A DNA stretch of 64,000 bases from contig NZ_JAGGPA010000039.1 of the NCBI RefSeq assembly GCF_018614035.1, forward strand, positions 62,001 through 126,000, written 5' to 3'. A program made the position numbers and the translations under genes. The notes beneath the pieces are model-generated. The model saw nothing but the letters and a program-made list of their open reading frames with translations, was not told where the DNA came from and ran no database searches. Positions 33,685 through 41,936 of the stretch are shown in pieces. The number at the start of each line of letters is the position of its first letter. The stretch's first letter is position 1. Origin of the DNA: Streptomyces sp. ISL-96 (lineage in GTDB: Bacteria > Actinomycetota > Actinomycetes > Streptomycetales > Streptomycetaceae).

Positions 33685-34283
33685 ACTTCTCCTCCTGGCC
33701 CTCGCTGCTCGTTGTCGATGTCGAGGGCAACGGCACCAACCCGCCCGACTTGGTCGAGGTCGCCGCCCTGCCCGTACGCGAGGGGCAGCCGGACACGAGC
33801 ACGGCGGGGGCGTGGCTGACCAAACCGCGTCACCCCGTCACGCCCTTCGCTGCGCGCGTCCACGGCCTGACCAACGAGCGGCTGGAACGCGAGCCGAGCT
33901 GGGAGGAAATCGCCGACCAGGTCCACATGCTCCTGGGCGTCTCGTGGATCTGTGCTCACAACGCCCATGTGGAATACCGGGTGTTGTCGGCCCACCTTCC
34001 GCAGTGGCGGCCGGCCGGAGTGCTCGACACGCTCCGGCTGGCCAAGGTCACCTATCCCGACCTGCCGAAGTACTCACTCGACGCCCTGATCGAGCGCGTC
34101 CAGCCGGACCTGAGCGCGGCACCCGCGCAGCGGCACCGCGCCACTTTCGACGCGTACGCCACGGCACAGCTCCTCATCGCCATGGCTGCTCACTACGACA
34201 CCTGGGACCAGCTCGTCGCCGCGGCTGTGCCGCCCGGCCTGCCCGGCGCCCCCAAACCTGAAGAGGAACCGACCCTGTGGTGA
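33681..34283 (+). CDS. DEDDh-type 3'-5' exonuclease in the nucleotide cluster
   Basis: 200 residues. ExoI is VVDVEGNG, ExoII HNAHVEYRVL, ExoIII HRATFDAYATAQLL. Asp of ExoII is replaced by Glu (HVEY), which may preserve metal binding. A short protein of DnaQ fold that could hydrolyse nucleic acid ends or small nucleotides (oligoribonuclease-like). ATGA overlap with the radical SAM gene and overlap with the next kinase gene make it part of the same unit. Confidence 0.8.
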   Translation: MNFSSWPSLLVVDVEGNGTNPPDLVEVAALPVREGQPDTSTAGAWLTKPRHPVTPFAARVHGLTNERLEREPSWEEIADQVHMLLGVSWICAHNAHVEYRVLSAHLPQWRPAGVLDTLRLAKVTYPDLPKYSLDALIERVQPDLSAAPAQRHRATFDAYATAQLLIAMAAHYDTWDQLVAAAVPPGLPGAPKPEEEPTLW

Positions 34284-34888
34284 CTACGACTTCGCCCATC
34301 CGCATCGGCGTGATGGGCGCCCACTCCACCGGCAAAACCATGTTGCTCAAGCGCATCGAGATGGAGCTGCGCGGCCACGGAATCCCCGTGGCCCGCACGG
34401 GCCAGATCGGGAGGAGAGCCGCGCTCGTGCCCCTGCCGAAGATGGAGCAGCACACTGCGGCCTCCACAGAGTGGGTCATGGCGCAGGGCATCGCCGACGA
34501 GATCGCCGCTGCTGCCCGGCCGGAACCCGAGCCCATCCGGGTCGTCCTTGCCGATCGCGCCGCCTGGGATGCTCTCGCTTACCTCCACGCGGCTCAGGAG
34601 TGGCGCCAGGAAGCCCCGCACCGACTGGAGCGCGAGCGGCTGCGCCTCCTCGCTTCCACGCAGGCCCCGAAGTACGACCTGCTCCTGGCGACGGTTCTGG
34701 ACCCGGCGTTGCCGGTCGAGCACAAGCACGACTACGACGCCCGGTACCGCACGCTGGTCGATCGGCACACGCACACGCTCCTCACCGAGGACGAGATCCC
34801 GCACCAGCGTGTGACCAGCGACCCCGACAGTCAGGCCCGTGCCGTCGAGCGTGCGCTTCAGCTCTGCCTTCAGGAGGCCGCAGTATGA
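34277..34888 (+). CDS. P-loop kinase (NadR-like), putative nucleoside/nucleotide kinase
   Basis: 203 residues. Walker A is GAHSTGKT at residues 14-21; LADRAAWDALAYL resembles the DRSPIDALAY lid/Walker B region of NadR-type and deoxynucleoside kinases; YDARYRTLVDRHTHTLL is the following helix. Two GTG starts (34277, 34280); the second makes a GTGA overlap with the exonuclease stop. In this operon the best role is phosphorylating the modified nucleotide to the diphosphate for the tandem NDP kinase. An unrelated ATPase role cannot be ruled out. Confidence 0.75.
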   Translation: MVTTTSPIRIGVMGAHSTGKTMLLKRIEMELRGHGIPVARTGQIGRRAALVPLPKMEQHTAASTEWVMAQGIADEIAAAARPEPEPIRVVLADRAAWDALAYLHAAQEWRQEAPHRLERERLRLLASTQAPKYDLLLATVLDPALPVEHKHDYDARYRTLVDRHTHTLLTEDEIPHQRVTSDPDSQARAVERALQLCLQEAAV

Positions 34889-35596
34889 ACAGCGCGCCCC
34901 CGGCCGGCACGATCACCATCGCGGGGAAGACCGTGTCCCGCCTCGGTTTCGGCACCATGCGTCTGACCGGCCCCGGAACGTGGGGCGACCCGGACGACCG
35001 CGGCCGGGCCATCAGCGTGCTCTGCCAGGCCGTCCACTCGTACGGCATCACGCACATCGACACCGCGGACGCCTATGGCCCCCACAATGGTGCGGCCTGC
35101 CCCCGACGTGTGGGCCCCGCACGGCCACCCCATGTACCTCCGGTCCTGCGTCGAGTTGAGCCTTCGCCGCCTGGGCGTCGAGCGGCTGGAGCTGTGCTAC
35201 CTGCACCGCATTGACATGGAGGTGCCCGTGGCAGATCAGATCGGCATGCTCCAGGCCCTCCAGGACGAAGGCAAGATCGGGCACATCGGCCTGTCGAAGG
35301 TCGGTCCCGAGGAGTTCCGCAGTGTGGCGAAGGAGGTCACCGTCGCGGCCGTGCAGAACGTCCTCAACGTTCACGACCGTTACGACCCCATGGTGGAAAT
35401 CTGCCGGGACGAGGGAATCCCGTACGTGCCCTACCGCCCACTCGATGCGGGGAGCGCGGCACTGGGCGGGAATGTATCCGCTGCGCTGTCCTGGCTGCTC
35501 GAACTCGGCCCGCACGTTGCGCCCATTCCGGGCACCAGCAATCCGCAGCACCTGGCGGACATCGTGAACGCTGTCACGGACGGCGGGAGGGCGTGA
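34885..35596 (+). pseudogene. Aldo/keto reductase broken by internal deletion and frameshift
   Basis: The N-terminal half in one frame (ATG 34885, TVSRLGFGTMRLTGPGTWG ... HIDTADAYGPH) and the C-terminal half in another (MVRPAPDVWAPHGHP ... PIPGTSNPQHLADIV) meet at about 35085. Compared with the intact paralogue at 9033-9821, about 24 residues are missing, including the ATKGG catalytic Lys. Asp and Tyr (DTADAY) and His (YLHRID) remain. The second half could start at ATG 35087 but would lack the active site. Overlaps both neighbours by ATGA/TGATG. Confidence 0.8.
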
Positions 35597-36111
35597 TGCC
35601 GACTGTCGCACCGGCCGCCCCTGTGGTCCGCGCACGGGCCCCTTACGAGAACTGGCGCCCCCCGATCATCGGCGTGACTGTGCTCGTTCCCGTTGGGGCC
35701 GACGAACTGCTCACCGCGGATGCGACCGACTGTGGGTGCCTCGTACTGCCCACTGGGGCGGTGGAGGAAGGCCAGACGCCCGAACAGGCCGCCCAGTTCG
35801 TCTTACCGGGCGCACACAACGGTCTGCCCGTACTGCGGCGAGTCGCCGTGGACCAAGTGCAGATGAGACGCCGGAAGGTCATCACGCACCTCGTGGTGAC
35901 CAGCCCTCTCACCCATGAGGACGCCGCAGTCCTCACCTACCGCGACCCGCGCGCCGTCCTGCGCGTCCTGCCCACTACTAGGACCATCGCCGACCTCCCG
36001 GAGCGCGCGCGGGCGCGGGCGCTCCTCGGCCTCCAGGCCCTCGCGATCGGCGTGATGGCCTACGTCGAAGACGGCACGGTTCAGCGCGTCGAATCCGTCT
36101 CTGCCGCATAG
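35596..36111 (+). CDS. Nudix-fold protein with degenerate catalytic box
   Basis: 171 residues. GAVEEGQTPEQAAQFVL aligns with the start of a Nudix box (G-x5-E) but lacks the REUxEE residues, so hydrolysis is doubtful; a binding or regulatory role is likelier. VLRRVAVDQVQMRRRKVITH follows. ATG 35596 has GGGAGG five bases upstream and overlaps the reductase stop. It contains a TTA codon (35803-35805) and so depends on bldA. Last gene of the cluster; a hairpin follows. Confidence 0.68.
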   Translation: MPTVAPAAPVVRARAPYENWRPPIIGVTVLVPVGADELLTADATDCGCLVLPTGAVEEGQTPEQAAQFVLPGAHNGLPVLRRVAVDQVQMRRRKVITHLVVTSPLTHEDAAVLTYRDPRAVLRVLPTTRTIADLPERARARALLGLQALAIGVMAYVEDGTVQRVESVSAA

Positions 36112-36132
36112 GGAACGGCTGCCGCCTGCGGA

Positions 36133-36156
36133 CCGGTACGGACCTCCCCGTACCGG
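36133..36156 (+). terminator. Terminator of the nucleotide cluster
   Basis: CCGGTACGG (36133-36141) and CCGTACCGG (36148-36156), perfect 9-bp stem with a 6-base loop, 22 bases after the last stop codon. Confidence 0.7.
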
Positions 36157-36227
36157 GCCGCTGCGTGCGACGACCTGCTGCCGGCGTACCGCTAGGGCGA
36201 ACCGCCGCGGGGGGCAAGCGTGCCGAC

Positions 36228-37526
36228 CTACTCCAAGCTGCCCGTGCGGCGCGCAGCTGTGATCGCCGGGGCCGTGGAGTGGGGCAGCAGGTCCGCCGGG
36301 TGGGCGGGGGCGATCACCTCCACCTCCACCTCGTCCGCGAAGCGGTACGGACGGTGGGCCAGGACCTGGGCCAAGTGGCGGCGCAGGCGGGATATTTCCG
36401 CCCGTACCGTCACCGTCCGCGTCCGGTCGCCGAACAGATCCGCCGCCAGCTCGGCCGCGCTGCGCCCCTCCCGGTGCGCACTCAGCGCGTACAGCAGCTC
36501 CGCGTGCCGGGGACTGAGCTCATGCGTCCAGTCCCCGGCCGGCCCCGAAACGGTCACCGAGGAACGTCGTCGGCTGCTTACGTCGAGTACGACCCGGCTC
36601 ACCGCTGCGTCGAGCGCCTGCGCCGCCTCCTCCACCCGCACCAGCCACCCGCCCGGCAGCGGTTCCACCGCGCACATCCCCAGCGACGGCAGCCATCTGC
36701 GGCCCGCCCGGAACGACTTGGGCAGCGGCAGCCGGTCGACCGGCGGCATCCCGGTCACCGCCGCGAGCCAGCCGTGCGCGTCGACCGCGAGCGCCCGGCC
36801 GCCCACCCGGCACAGAACCGGCGCCGCCACCGACCGCAGGCGTTCCACGGACCTGAAGTGCCGGTCGCGCAGTTCGGCCTCGGCGAGCCGGGCCACCGAT
36901 TCCACCAGGGCGAGCGTGGCCGGATGGAACGTCGAGTCCACCCCGCTCACGTCGATGACGCCGAGCATCCGCCCGTCCCGCGGATCGTGCACGGGCGCGG
37001 CCGCGCACGTCCAGTCGTGGAGCGTACGGACGAAGTGCTCCGCGGAGTGCACCTGAACGGGACGGCGCAGCTCCAGCGCCGTACCGATGCCGTTCGTGCC
37101 CGTCGTGTCCTCGCTCCACGCCGCGCCCGCCTCCAGGCAGATGCCGTCGGCCTTGCGCATCACCCCGCGGTCGCCGTCGCGCCACAGCACGCGGCCCTCC
37201 TCATCGGTCACCACCATGATCTGCTGCGACGCCTGGACGACCGCGATCAGCCCCTGGCTGAGCGAGGGCAGCAGCTCACCCAGCGCGGTGGCCCGGCGCC
37301 GGTGCTCCAGCTCGCCCACCGGCAGGAGGTCGCTGCTCGTGCTGCGGTCCGGGTCGATGCCGATACGCATCACGCGCTGCCAGGACGCGTCGATCACGGG
37401 GCGCGGCGCCGCGCGCGGGGTGTCGCCGGCGAGGGCGGTTTCCCGTACCCGGGCCAGCAGCCGGGCCGAGTCGGCGCTGTGCACGGCGAGAGGTTCGATC
37501 TTCACTGGGCGTACCCCGTAACTCAC
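36228..37526 (-). CDS. GAF-domain transcriptional regulator (AcoR-like N-terminus, winged-helix C-terminus)
   Basis: 432 residues. N-terminal half resembles the AcoR sensor (SWQRVMRIGIDPDRS ... GRVLWRDGDRGVMRKADGICLEAGAAWSEDTTGTNGIGTAL) with a GAF domain. There is no sigma-54 AAA domain; instead the C-terminal ~100 residues (LSPRHAELLYALSAHREG ... VRAEISRLRRHLAQVL) form a winged helix like OmpR-type or SARP folds. This form is usual in actinobacteria, which lack sigma-54. Start GTG 37526, with GTG 37505 as alternative. Probably controls the adjacent acyl-CoA dehydrogenase. Confidence 0.8.
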   Translation of the reverse strand: MSYGVRPVKIEPLAVHSADSARLLARVRETALAGDTPRAAPRPVIDASWQRVMRIGIDPDRSTSSDLLPVGELEHRRRATALGELLPSLSQGLIAVVQASQQIMVVTDEEGRVLWRDGDRGVMRKADGICLEAGAAWSEDTTGTNGIGTALELRRPVQVHSAEHFVRTLHDWTCAAAPVHDPRDGRMLGVIDVSGVDSTFHPATLALVESVARLAEAELRDRHFRSVERLRSVAAPVLCRVGGRALAVDAHGWLAAVTGMPPVDRLPLPKSFRAGRRWLPSLGMCAVEPLPGGWLVRVEEAAQALDAAVSRVVLDVSSRRRSSVTVSGPAGDWTHELSPRHAELLYALSAHREGRSAAELAADLFGDRTRTVTVRAEISRLRRHLAQVLAHRPYRFADEVEVEVIAPAHPADLLPHSTAPAITAARRTGSLE

Positions 37527-37622
37527 GTGAGGGTCACTTGCGTGAGGCGGTCATTCCTCATCGTGCCCATCGTGCCGCGCCGTCGGCGCGCATGCCCGGG
37601 AGTCCGCTACTCCGGACAAACA

Positions 37623-37638
37623 TTGCAACGGTCTGCAA
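37623..37638. promoter_or_regulatory. Inverted repeat upstream of the GAF regulator
   Basis: TTGCA-ACGGTC-TGCAA lies 97 bases upstream of the regulator's GTG. CGTGAG is also repeated directly at 37525-37545. Candidate operator for autoregulation. Confidence 0.35.
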
Positions 37639-37681
37639 CTCTCGTGCGCCGGTTGCGCCTGTACGAAAGTGGAGACGTTCA

Positions 37682-37719
37682 GCCGGGGTGGTGCCGCGTC
37701 GGCGCAGCACCACCCCGGC
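37682..37719 (-). terminator. Strong hairpin after the AidB-like gene
   Basis: GCCGGGGTGGTGC (37682-37694) and GCACCACCCCGGC (37707-37719), perfect 13-bp stem and 12-base loop. Lies about 110 bases past the minus-strand acyl-CoA dehydrogenase and upstream of the GAF regulator. The interval 37720-37830 shows no gene. Confidence 0.65.
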
Positions 37720-37830
37720 GGCTCTCTTCTCCCGACGGGCCGTTACCCCCGGCGGCCCGTCGGGCCGGAGCGCGGCCGTTCTACGGGGTGGCCGTGGTAC
37801 GGCGGGCCGGGGTACGGCGGGTCGTCGCCG

Positions 37831-39465
37831 TCAGACCACCGCCCTCGCCCGCTCCACCACCGACCCCAGGTCGAGACTGTGCGGCAGCGTGCCGAACGCC
37901 GCGCCCCAGTCACCGCCCAGCCGCGACGCGCAGAACAAGTCCGCGACCTCCGGCGGCGCCCAGCGCACCAGCAGCGAAGCCTGCAGCACGAGCGCCATCC
38001 GCTCGACGACGCGCCGGGCCCGCCCCTCCATGCCCTCCAGGTCGGCCAGTTCGGTCAGCAGGTCCTTGATCGCCCCGTCCAGGCGGTGGTCGGCGCCGCG
38101 CGCCTGCCCGATCTCGGTGAGGAACGCGTTGAGCGCCTGCGGTTCGCGCTGGAGAGCCCGCAGGACGTCCAGCGCCTGTACGTTGCCCGAGCCCTCCCAG
38201 ATCGAGTTCAGCGGCGCCTCGCGCAGCAGCCGCGGCATGCCGGACTCCTCTACGTACCCATTGCCGCCCAGGCACTCCAGGGCCTCCGCCGCGACCGGTG
38301 TGCACCGTTTCGTCACCCAGTATTTGGCCGCCGGGACCGCGAGCCGCAGGAAGGCGCGGTCCTGCTCGGTGTCGCTGTCGTACGCCGCCGCCAGCCGCAT
38401 CGCGAGCGTCGTCGCCGCCTCCGACTCCAGCGCCAGGTCGGCCAGCACGTTGCGCATCAGCGGCTTGTCGATCAGCTTGGAGCCGAAGGCGCTGCGGTAC
38501 GCCGCGTGGTGCGTGGCCTGGGCCACGGCCTGGCGCATCAGCGCCGCCGAGCCGACCACGCAGTCGAGCCGGGTCGCGGCCACCATCTCGATGATGGTGC
38601 GCACGCCGCGCCCCTCCTCACCGACCAGCCGCGCCCACGTCCCGTCGAACTCGACCTCGCTCGACGCGTTGGACCTGTTGCCGAGCTTGTCCTTGAGCCG
38701 CTGGATCCGGAATACGTTGCGCGTACCGTCCGCGAGGACCCTCGGCACCAGGAAGCAGCTCAGCCCGCCCGGCGCCTGCGCCAGCACCAGGAAGCCGTCG
38801 GACATCGGTGCCGAACAGAACCACTTGTGCCCGGTGAGCAGATACTCACCCTCCCCGGCCAGCGGCTCGGCGTTCGTCGTATTGGCCCGTACGTCGCTGC
38901 CGCCCTGCTTCTCCGTCATGCCCATCCCGAAGAGCGCCCCGGCCTTGAGCGACGGTGGCCGCAGCCCCTCCTCGTACACGTGCGAGGTGAGCCGCGGCTC
39001 CCACTCGGCGGCCAGCGCCGGGTCGGTGCGCAGTGCCGGGACCGCCGCGTGCGTCATGGACAGCGGGCAGCCGTGACCCGCCTCGGCCTGTGTCCACACC
39101 AGGAACCCGGCCGCGCGCCTCACATGCCCGCCGGGCCGCCCCCAGGCGTCCGTGAGCCCTGCCGCGACGGCCTTGCCCAGCAGCCGGTGCCAGGCCGGAT
39201 GGAACTCGACCTCGTCGATCCGATGGCCGTAGCGGTCGTGTGTCCGCAATTTCGGTGGATTTTCATTGGCCTGCACCCCCCATTCCTGAGCCTGGAAGGA
39301 TCCGGCGGTGCGGCCGAGGCCCGCCAGTTCCTCCCGTACCTCCTCGGAGAGTTCGGCCGCGATGTGCCGCTCCACCGCCTCCGACAGGGCCAGGTCGGCG
39401 GTGAAGACGTCGTACTCGACCAGGGGCGGAGCCTGGTTGGTCACTGTGTGAGTGGTGGCTGCCAT
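37831..39465 (-). CDS. Acyl-CoA dehydrogenase family protein (AidB-like)
   Basis: 544 residues, longer than standard acyl-CoA dehydrogenases and in line with AidB. FAD-binding segments GMGMTEKQGGSDVRANTT and LTGHKWFCSAP, plus CLGGNGYVEESGMPRLLREAP and NSIWEGSGNVQALDVLRAL, are AidB hallmarks. E. coli AidB is an alkylation-stress flavoprotein that binds DNA through a C-terminal region; enzymatic role debated. ATG 39465 fits homology; the upstream ATG at 39504 is unlikely. An AlkB homologue occurs elsewhere in this window. Divergent from the BrkB-type gene. Confidence 0.87.
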   Translation of the reverse strand: MAATTHTVTNQAPPLVEYDVFTADLALSEAVERHIAAELSEEVREELAGLGRTAGSFQAQEWGVQANENPPKLRTHDRYGHRIDEVEFHPAWHRLLGKAVAAGLTDAWGRPGGHVRRAAGFLVWTQAEAGHGCPLSMTHAAVPALRTDPALAAEWEPRLTSHVYEEGLRPPSLKAGALFGMGMTEKQGGSDVRANTTNAEPLAGEGEYLLTGHKWFCSAPMSDGFLVLAQAPGGLSCFLVPRVLADGTRNVFRIQRLKDKLGNRSNASSEVEFDGTWARLVGEEGRGVRTIIEMVAATRLDCVVGSAALMRQAVAQATHHAAYRSAFGSKLIDKPLMRNVLADLALESEAATTLAMRLAAAYDSDTEQDRAFLRLAVPAAKYWVTKRCTPVAAEALECLGGNGYVEESGMPRLLREAPLNSIWEGSGNVQALDVLRALQREPQALNAFLTEIGQARGADHRLDGAIKDLLTELADLEGMEGRARRVVERMALVLQASLLVRWAPPEVADLFCASRLGGDWGAAFGTLPHSLDLGSVVERARAVV

Positions 39466-39482
39466 GCCGCTACGGTAAGGAG

Positions 39483-40640
39483 GTGCAGGCAGCAAAAGAA
39501 ACACCCGAACGGCCCCGAGGCCGTCTTCACCGGGCCAGAGTCCTCTACCGCAATGTCTCGAAGCGCAAGTTGGTCTGGTTGCTGCTGAAGGACACTGTCA
39601 ACTCGTGCATCGAGTACCGCATCCTCGGTCTCGCGGCCGAGGCGGCGTTCTTCACCCTGCTGTCCCTGCCGCCCCTCCTGCTGGCCATGATCGGCCTGCT
39701 CGGTTATGTCGACGCCTGGACCGACACCGACACGGTCGCGTCCATAGAGCGCAACATCCTGACCGCGGCGGAAACGGTCCTGTCCGACCGCGGCGTCAAC
39801 GATTTCGCGAAACCGCTCATCGCCGATGTCACCCAGGGCGCCCGCCCCGACATCATCTCCATCGGCTTCGCCATCGCGCTCTGGTCGGGCTCGCGCGCTG
39901 TCAACGTCTTCATCGACACGATCACGGTCATGTACGGCCTGGACGGCCACCGCGGCATCGTGAAGACCCGCCTGCTGGCCTTCCTGCTCTACATCATCGC
40001 GCTGGTGATCGGCGCGGTGGTGATGCCGCTGATGGTGGTCGGTCCTGACCGGGTGGTGGACCTGGTGCCCTTCGGCACGGAAGTCGTCAGCATCCTGTAC
40101 TGGCCGGTCGTCATCGTGCTGTCCATCGTGTTCCTGACGACGCTCTACCACGTGTCCGTGCCGGTCCGTTCGCCGTGGGTCGAGGACGTGCCCGGCGCGC
40201 TGATGGCCCTCGCGATGTGTGTGCTCGGCAGCTTCCTGCTCCGGATCTACCTCACCAGCACGGTCGAGGGCCCGACCATCTACGGCTCCCTCGCGGCCCC
40301 CATCGCCGTCCTCCTGTGGATCTGCATCTGCGCGTTCGCGGTGCTGGTCGGCGCGGCGGTCAACGCCGCGATCGACCGGGTCTGGCCCTCCGTCGCCACG
40401 GCCGCGGCCCGCGAGGCGAACGACCGCGTACGCACGGCCCAGGCGGCGGCGGTCATCGCGCGCGCGGAAGCGCGGGCGGCGGCGGGCGACCCCGACCTGG
40501 ACGATCCCGACATGCCGTCAGAGTTCCCGGAGCGGTGGTCGCGGTTCCTGCCGCCGGACGACGTGAAGTCCCGCCTGCACACGGGCCGCGAGAAGGACCC
40601 GAAAGGGACGTCCCGCGCGGCCCGCGAATCGCGCCCGTAG
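39483..40640 (+). CDS. YihY/BrkB family inner-membrane protein
   Basis: 385 residues with about six membrane spans. Starts LVWLLLKDTVNSCIEYRI, followed by AAEAAFFTLLSLPPLLLAMIG, the classical YihY N-terminal pattern, and ends in a charged cytoplasmic tail. Long mis-called RNase BN, now an uncharacterised membrane family. GTG 39483 overlaps AAGGAGG (39477-39483), an odd placement; a start just downstream was sought but none is in frame, so translation may be leaderless or use the overlapping GTG. Confidence 0.85.
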   Translation: MQAAKETPERPRGRLHRARVLYRNVSKRKLVWLLLKDTVNSCIEYRILGLAAEAAFFTLLSLPPLLLAMIGLLGYVDAWTDTDTVASIERNILTAAETVLSDRGVNDFAKPLIADVTQGARPDIISIGFAIALWSGSRAVNVFIDTITVMYGLDGHRGIVKTRLLAFLLYIIALVIGAVVMPLMVVGPDRVVDLVPFGTEVVSILYWPVVIVLSIVFLTTLYHVSVPVRSPWVEDVPGALMALAMCVLGSFLLRIYLTSTVEGPTIYGSLAAPIAVLLWICICAFAVLVGAAVNAAIDRVWPSVATAAAREANDRVRTAQAAAVIARAEARAAAGDPDLDDPDMPSEFPERWSRFLPPDDVKSRLHTGREKDPKGTSRAARESRP

Positions 40641-40694
40641 GGCGTCCCGGGGGCTGGGGGCTTGCCCCCGGTTTCGGGAAGGGGCGGGTAGGGG
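40641..40694 (-). repeat. Interspersed GC-rich repeat, copy 1
   Basis: Intergenic block whose reverse complement begins CCCCTACCCGCCCCTTCCCG, then AAACCGGGGGCAAGCCCCCAG and CCCCCGGGACGCC. The inner GGGGGC/GCCCCC pairs as a hairpin. Shares its sequence with the blocks at 46174-46240 and 48632-48750. Confidence 0.75.
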
Positions 40695-40720
40695 AACAAG
40701 AGATCCCTAACCTGGACACC

Positions 40721-41473
40721 ATGTACGCGGAACGCCCATCCCGGCTCGACGGCGCCGTCGTCTGGACCCGCACCGTTCCCACAACGGCCCCCGCCGCCCC
40801 CACCCGCCCCGTCCTCCCGGACGGCTGCATGGACCTCCTGTGGACCAACGGCAAGCTGTACGTCGCAGGCCCCGACACCCACGCCCACCCACCCGGCGAC
40901 ACCCCCGCCGGCGCGACCGCCCGCTACGACGGAGTGCGGTTCGCGCCAGGCGCGGGCCCCGCACTCCTCGGCGTACCCGCGCACGAACTGCGCGACCAGC
41001 GCGTGGACCTGGCCGACGTGTGGCCCGCGGCCAGGGTGCGCGCCCTGACCGGCCGGGTCAGCGGCGCCGCCGACCCGGCGGCCGCCCTGGAGAGCCTCGC
41101 CCTGCGGCACGCGGCGGACGCACCCCCGCCCGACCCCGTACTGCGCGCCGTCGCCCGCCATCTCGACGCGGGCCGCACCGTCGCGGAGACCGCTGACGCC
41201 GCCGGGCTCGGCGCCCGGCAGTTGCACCGCCGCTCACTGGCCGCCTTCGGGTACGGCCCCAAGACGCTGGCCAGGATCCTGCGGCTCCAGCGCGCGCTGG
41301 CTCTCGTACGACAAGGGCTGCCGTACGCCGATGCCGCCCTCGCCGCAGGCTGCGCGGACCAGGCGCACCTCTCCCGCGAGATGCGCGACCTGGCCGGCAC
41401 GACCCTGGGCGCCTACGCGGCGTCGGCGAACAGAGAGACGCCGCAGCCGTCGGGATCCAGCACCACCGCGTAA
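40721..41473 (+). CDS. AraC-family transcriptional regulator
   Basis: 250 residues. C-terminal AraC helix-turn-helix pair: TVAETADAAGLGARQLHRRS and LPYADAALAAGCADQAHLSREMRD. N-terminal part (LPDGCMDLLWTNGKLYVAGPD) is the DUF6597-type sensor found in many actinobacterial members. TAACCT lies at 40708-40713, seven bases before ATG 40721, with no ribosome site, so the message is probably leaderless. Tail-to-tail overlap of 61 bases with the VOC gene suggests a functional link. Confidence 0.87.
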   Translation: MYAERPSRLDGAVVWTRTVPTTAPAAPTRPVLPDGCMDLLWTNGKLYVAGPDTHAHPPGDTPAGATARYDGVRFAPGAGPALLGVPAHELRDQRVDLADVWPAARVRALTGRVSGAADPAAALESLALRHAADAPPPDPVLRAVARHLDAGRTVAETADAAGLGARQLHRRSLAAFGYGPKTLARILRLQRALALVRQGLPYADAALAAGCADQAHLSREMRDLAGTTLGAYAASANRETPQPSGSSTTA

Positions 41474-41808
41474 CGCTGTCCCCAGAACGCGTCCCAGGGC
41501 TTGAGGTGCCCACGGTGTCCGGCGGCGATCAGAGCGTCGTAGACCGCGTCGACCTCGGCCGGGCTGTCGCAGCGGAAGGCGAGCCCGACCCGGTCGCCGC
41601 CACCCTCCGGCCTGGTCCAGTCGGGATCGAAGGAGCGGATGGTCTCCTCGGTGTCCCACAGGATGCGCAAGCCACTGGGCAGCGTCGCCTCCGCGTGCGG
41701 CGCGGTGTCGGCCTCGGCGGGGATGTCCAGGCCGAGGAGTCGGTAGAAGGCGAGAGAGGCGGCCATGTCGGCGGCCACGATTCCGATGGCATCAAGTCGT
41801 GGAGTCAT
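41413..41808 (-). CDS. VOC-family (glyoxalase/bleomycin-resistance fold) protein
   Basis: 131 residues with two beta-alpha-beta-beta-beta motifs: RLDAIGIVAADMAASLAFY starts the first and RYAVVLDPDGCGVSLF ends the second. The metal ligands usually found are only partly visible. ATG 41808 is chosen by homology; an ATG at 41859 adds 17 residues. The 3' end overlaps the AraC gene. The family binds or modifies small molecules. Confidence 0.82.
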   Translation of the reverse strand: MTPRLDAIGIVAADMAASLAFYRLLGLDIPAEADTAPHAEATLPSGLRILWDTEETIRSFDPDWTRPEGGGDRVGLAFRCDSPAEVDAVYDALIAAGHRGHLKPWDAFWGQRYAVVLDPDGCGVSLFADAA

Positions 41809-41936
41809 GAGTTCAACGTAGGCGGGGCGCCCGCCTGCGTTCTTGAAGGAATCGGACACTGGACGCCGGCGGACGTCATCGCTTCGTAAGGGGGCCGGAC
41901 ACCCTCCGCCGCCCGTACGTCGACGAGACTGGACCC

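Noticed and set aside
35075..35100. Programmed frameshift in the aldo/keto reductase
   Set aside because: About 24 residues including the catalytic Lys are missing, which a frameshift cannot restore.
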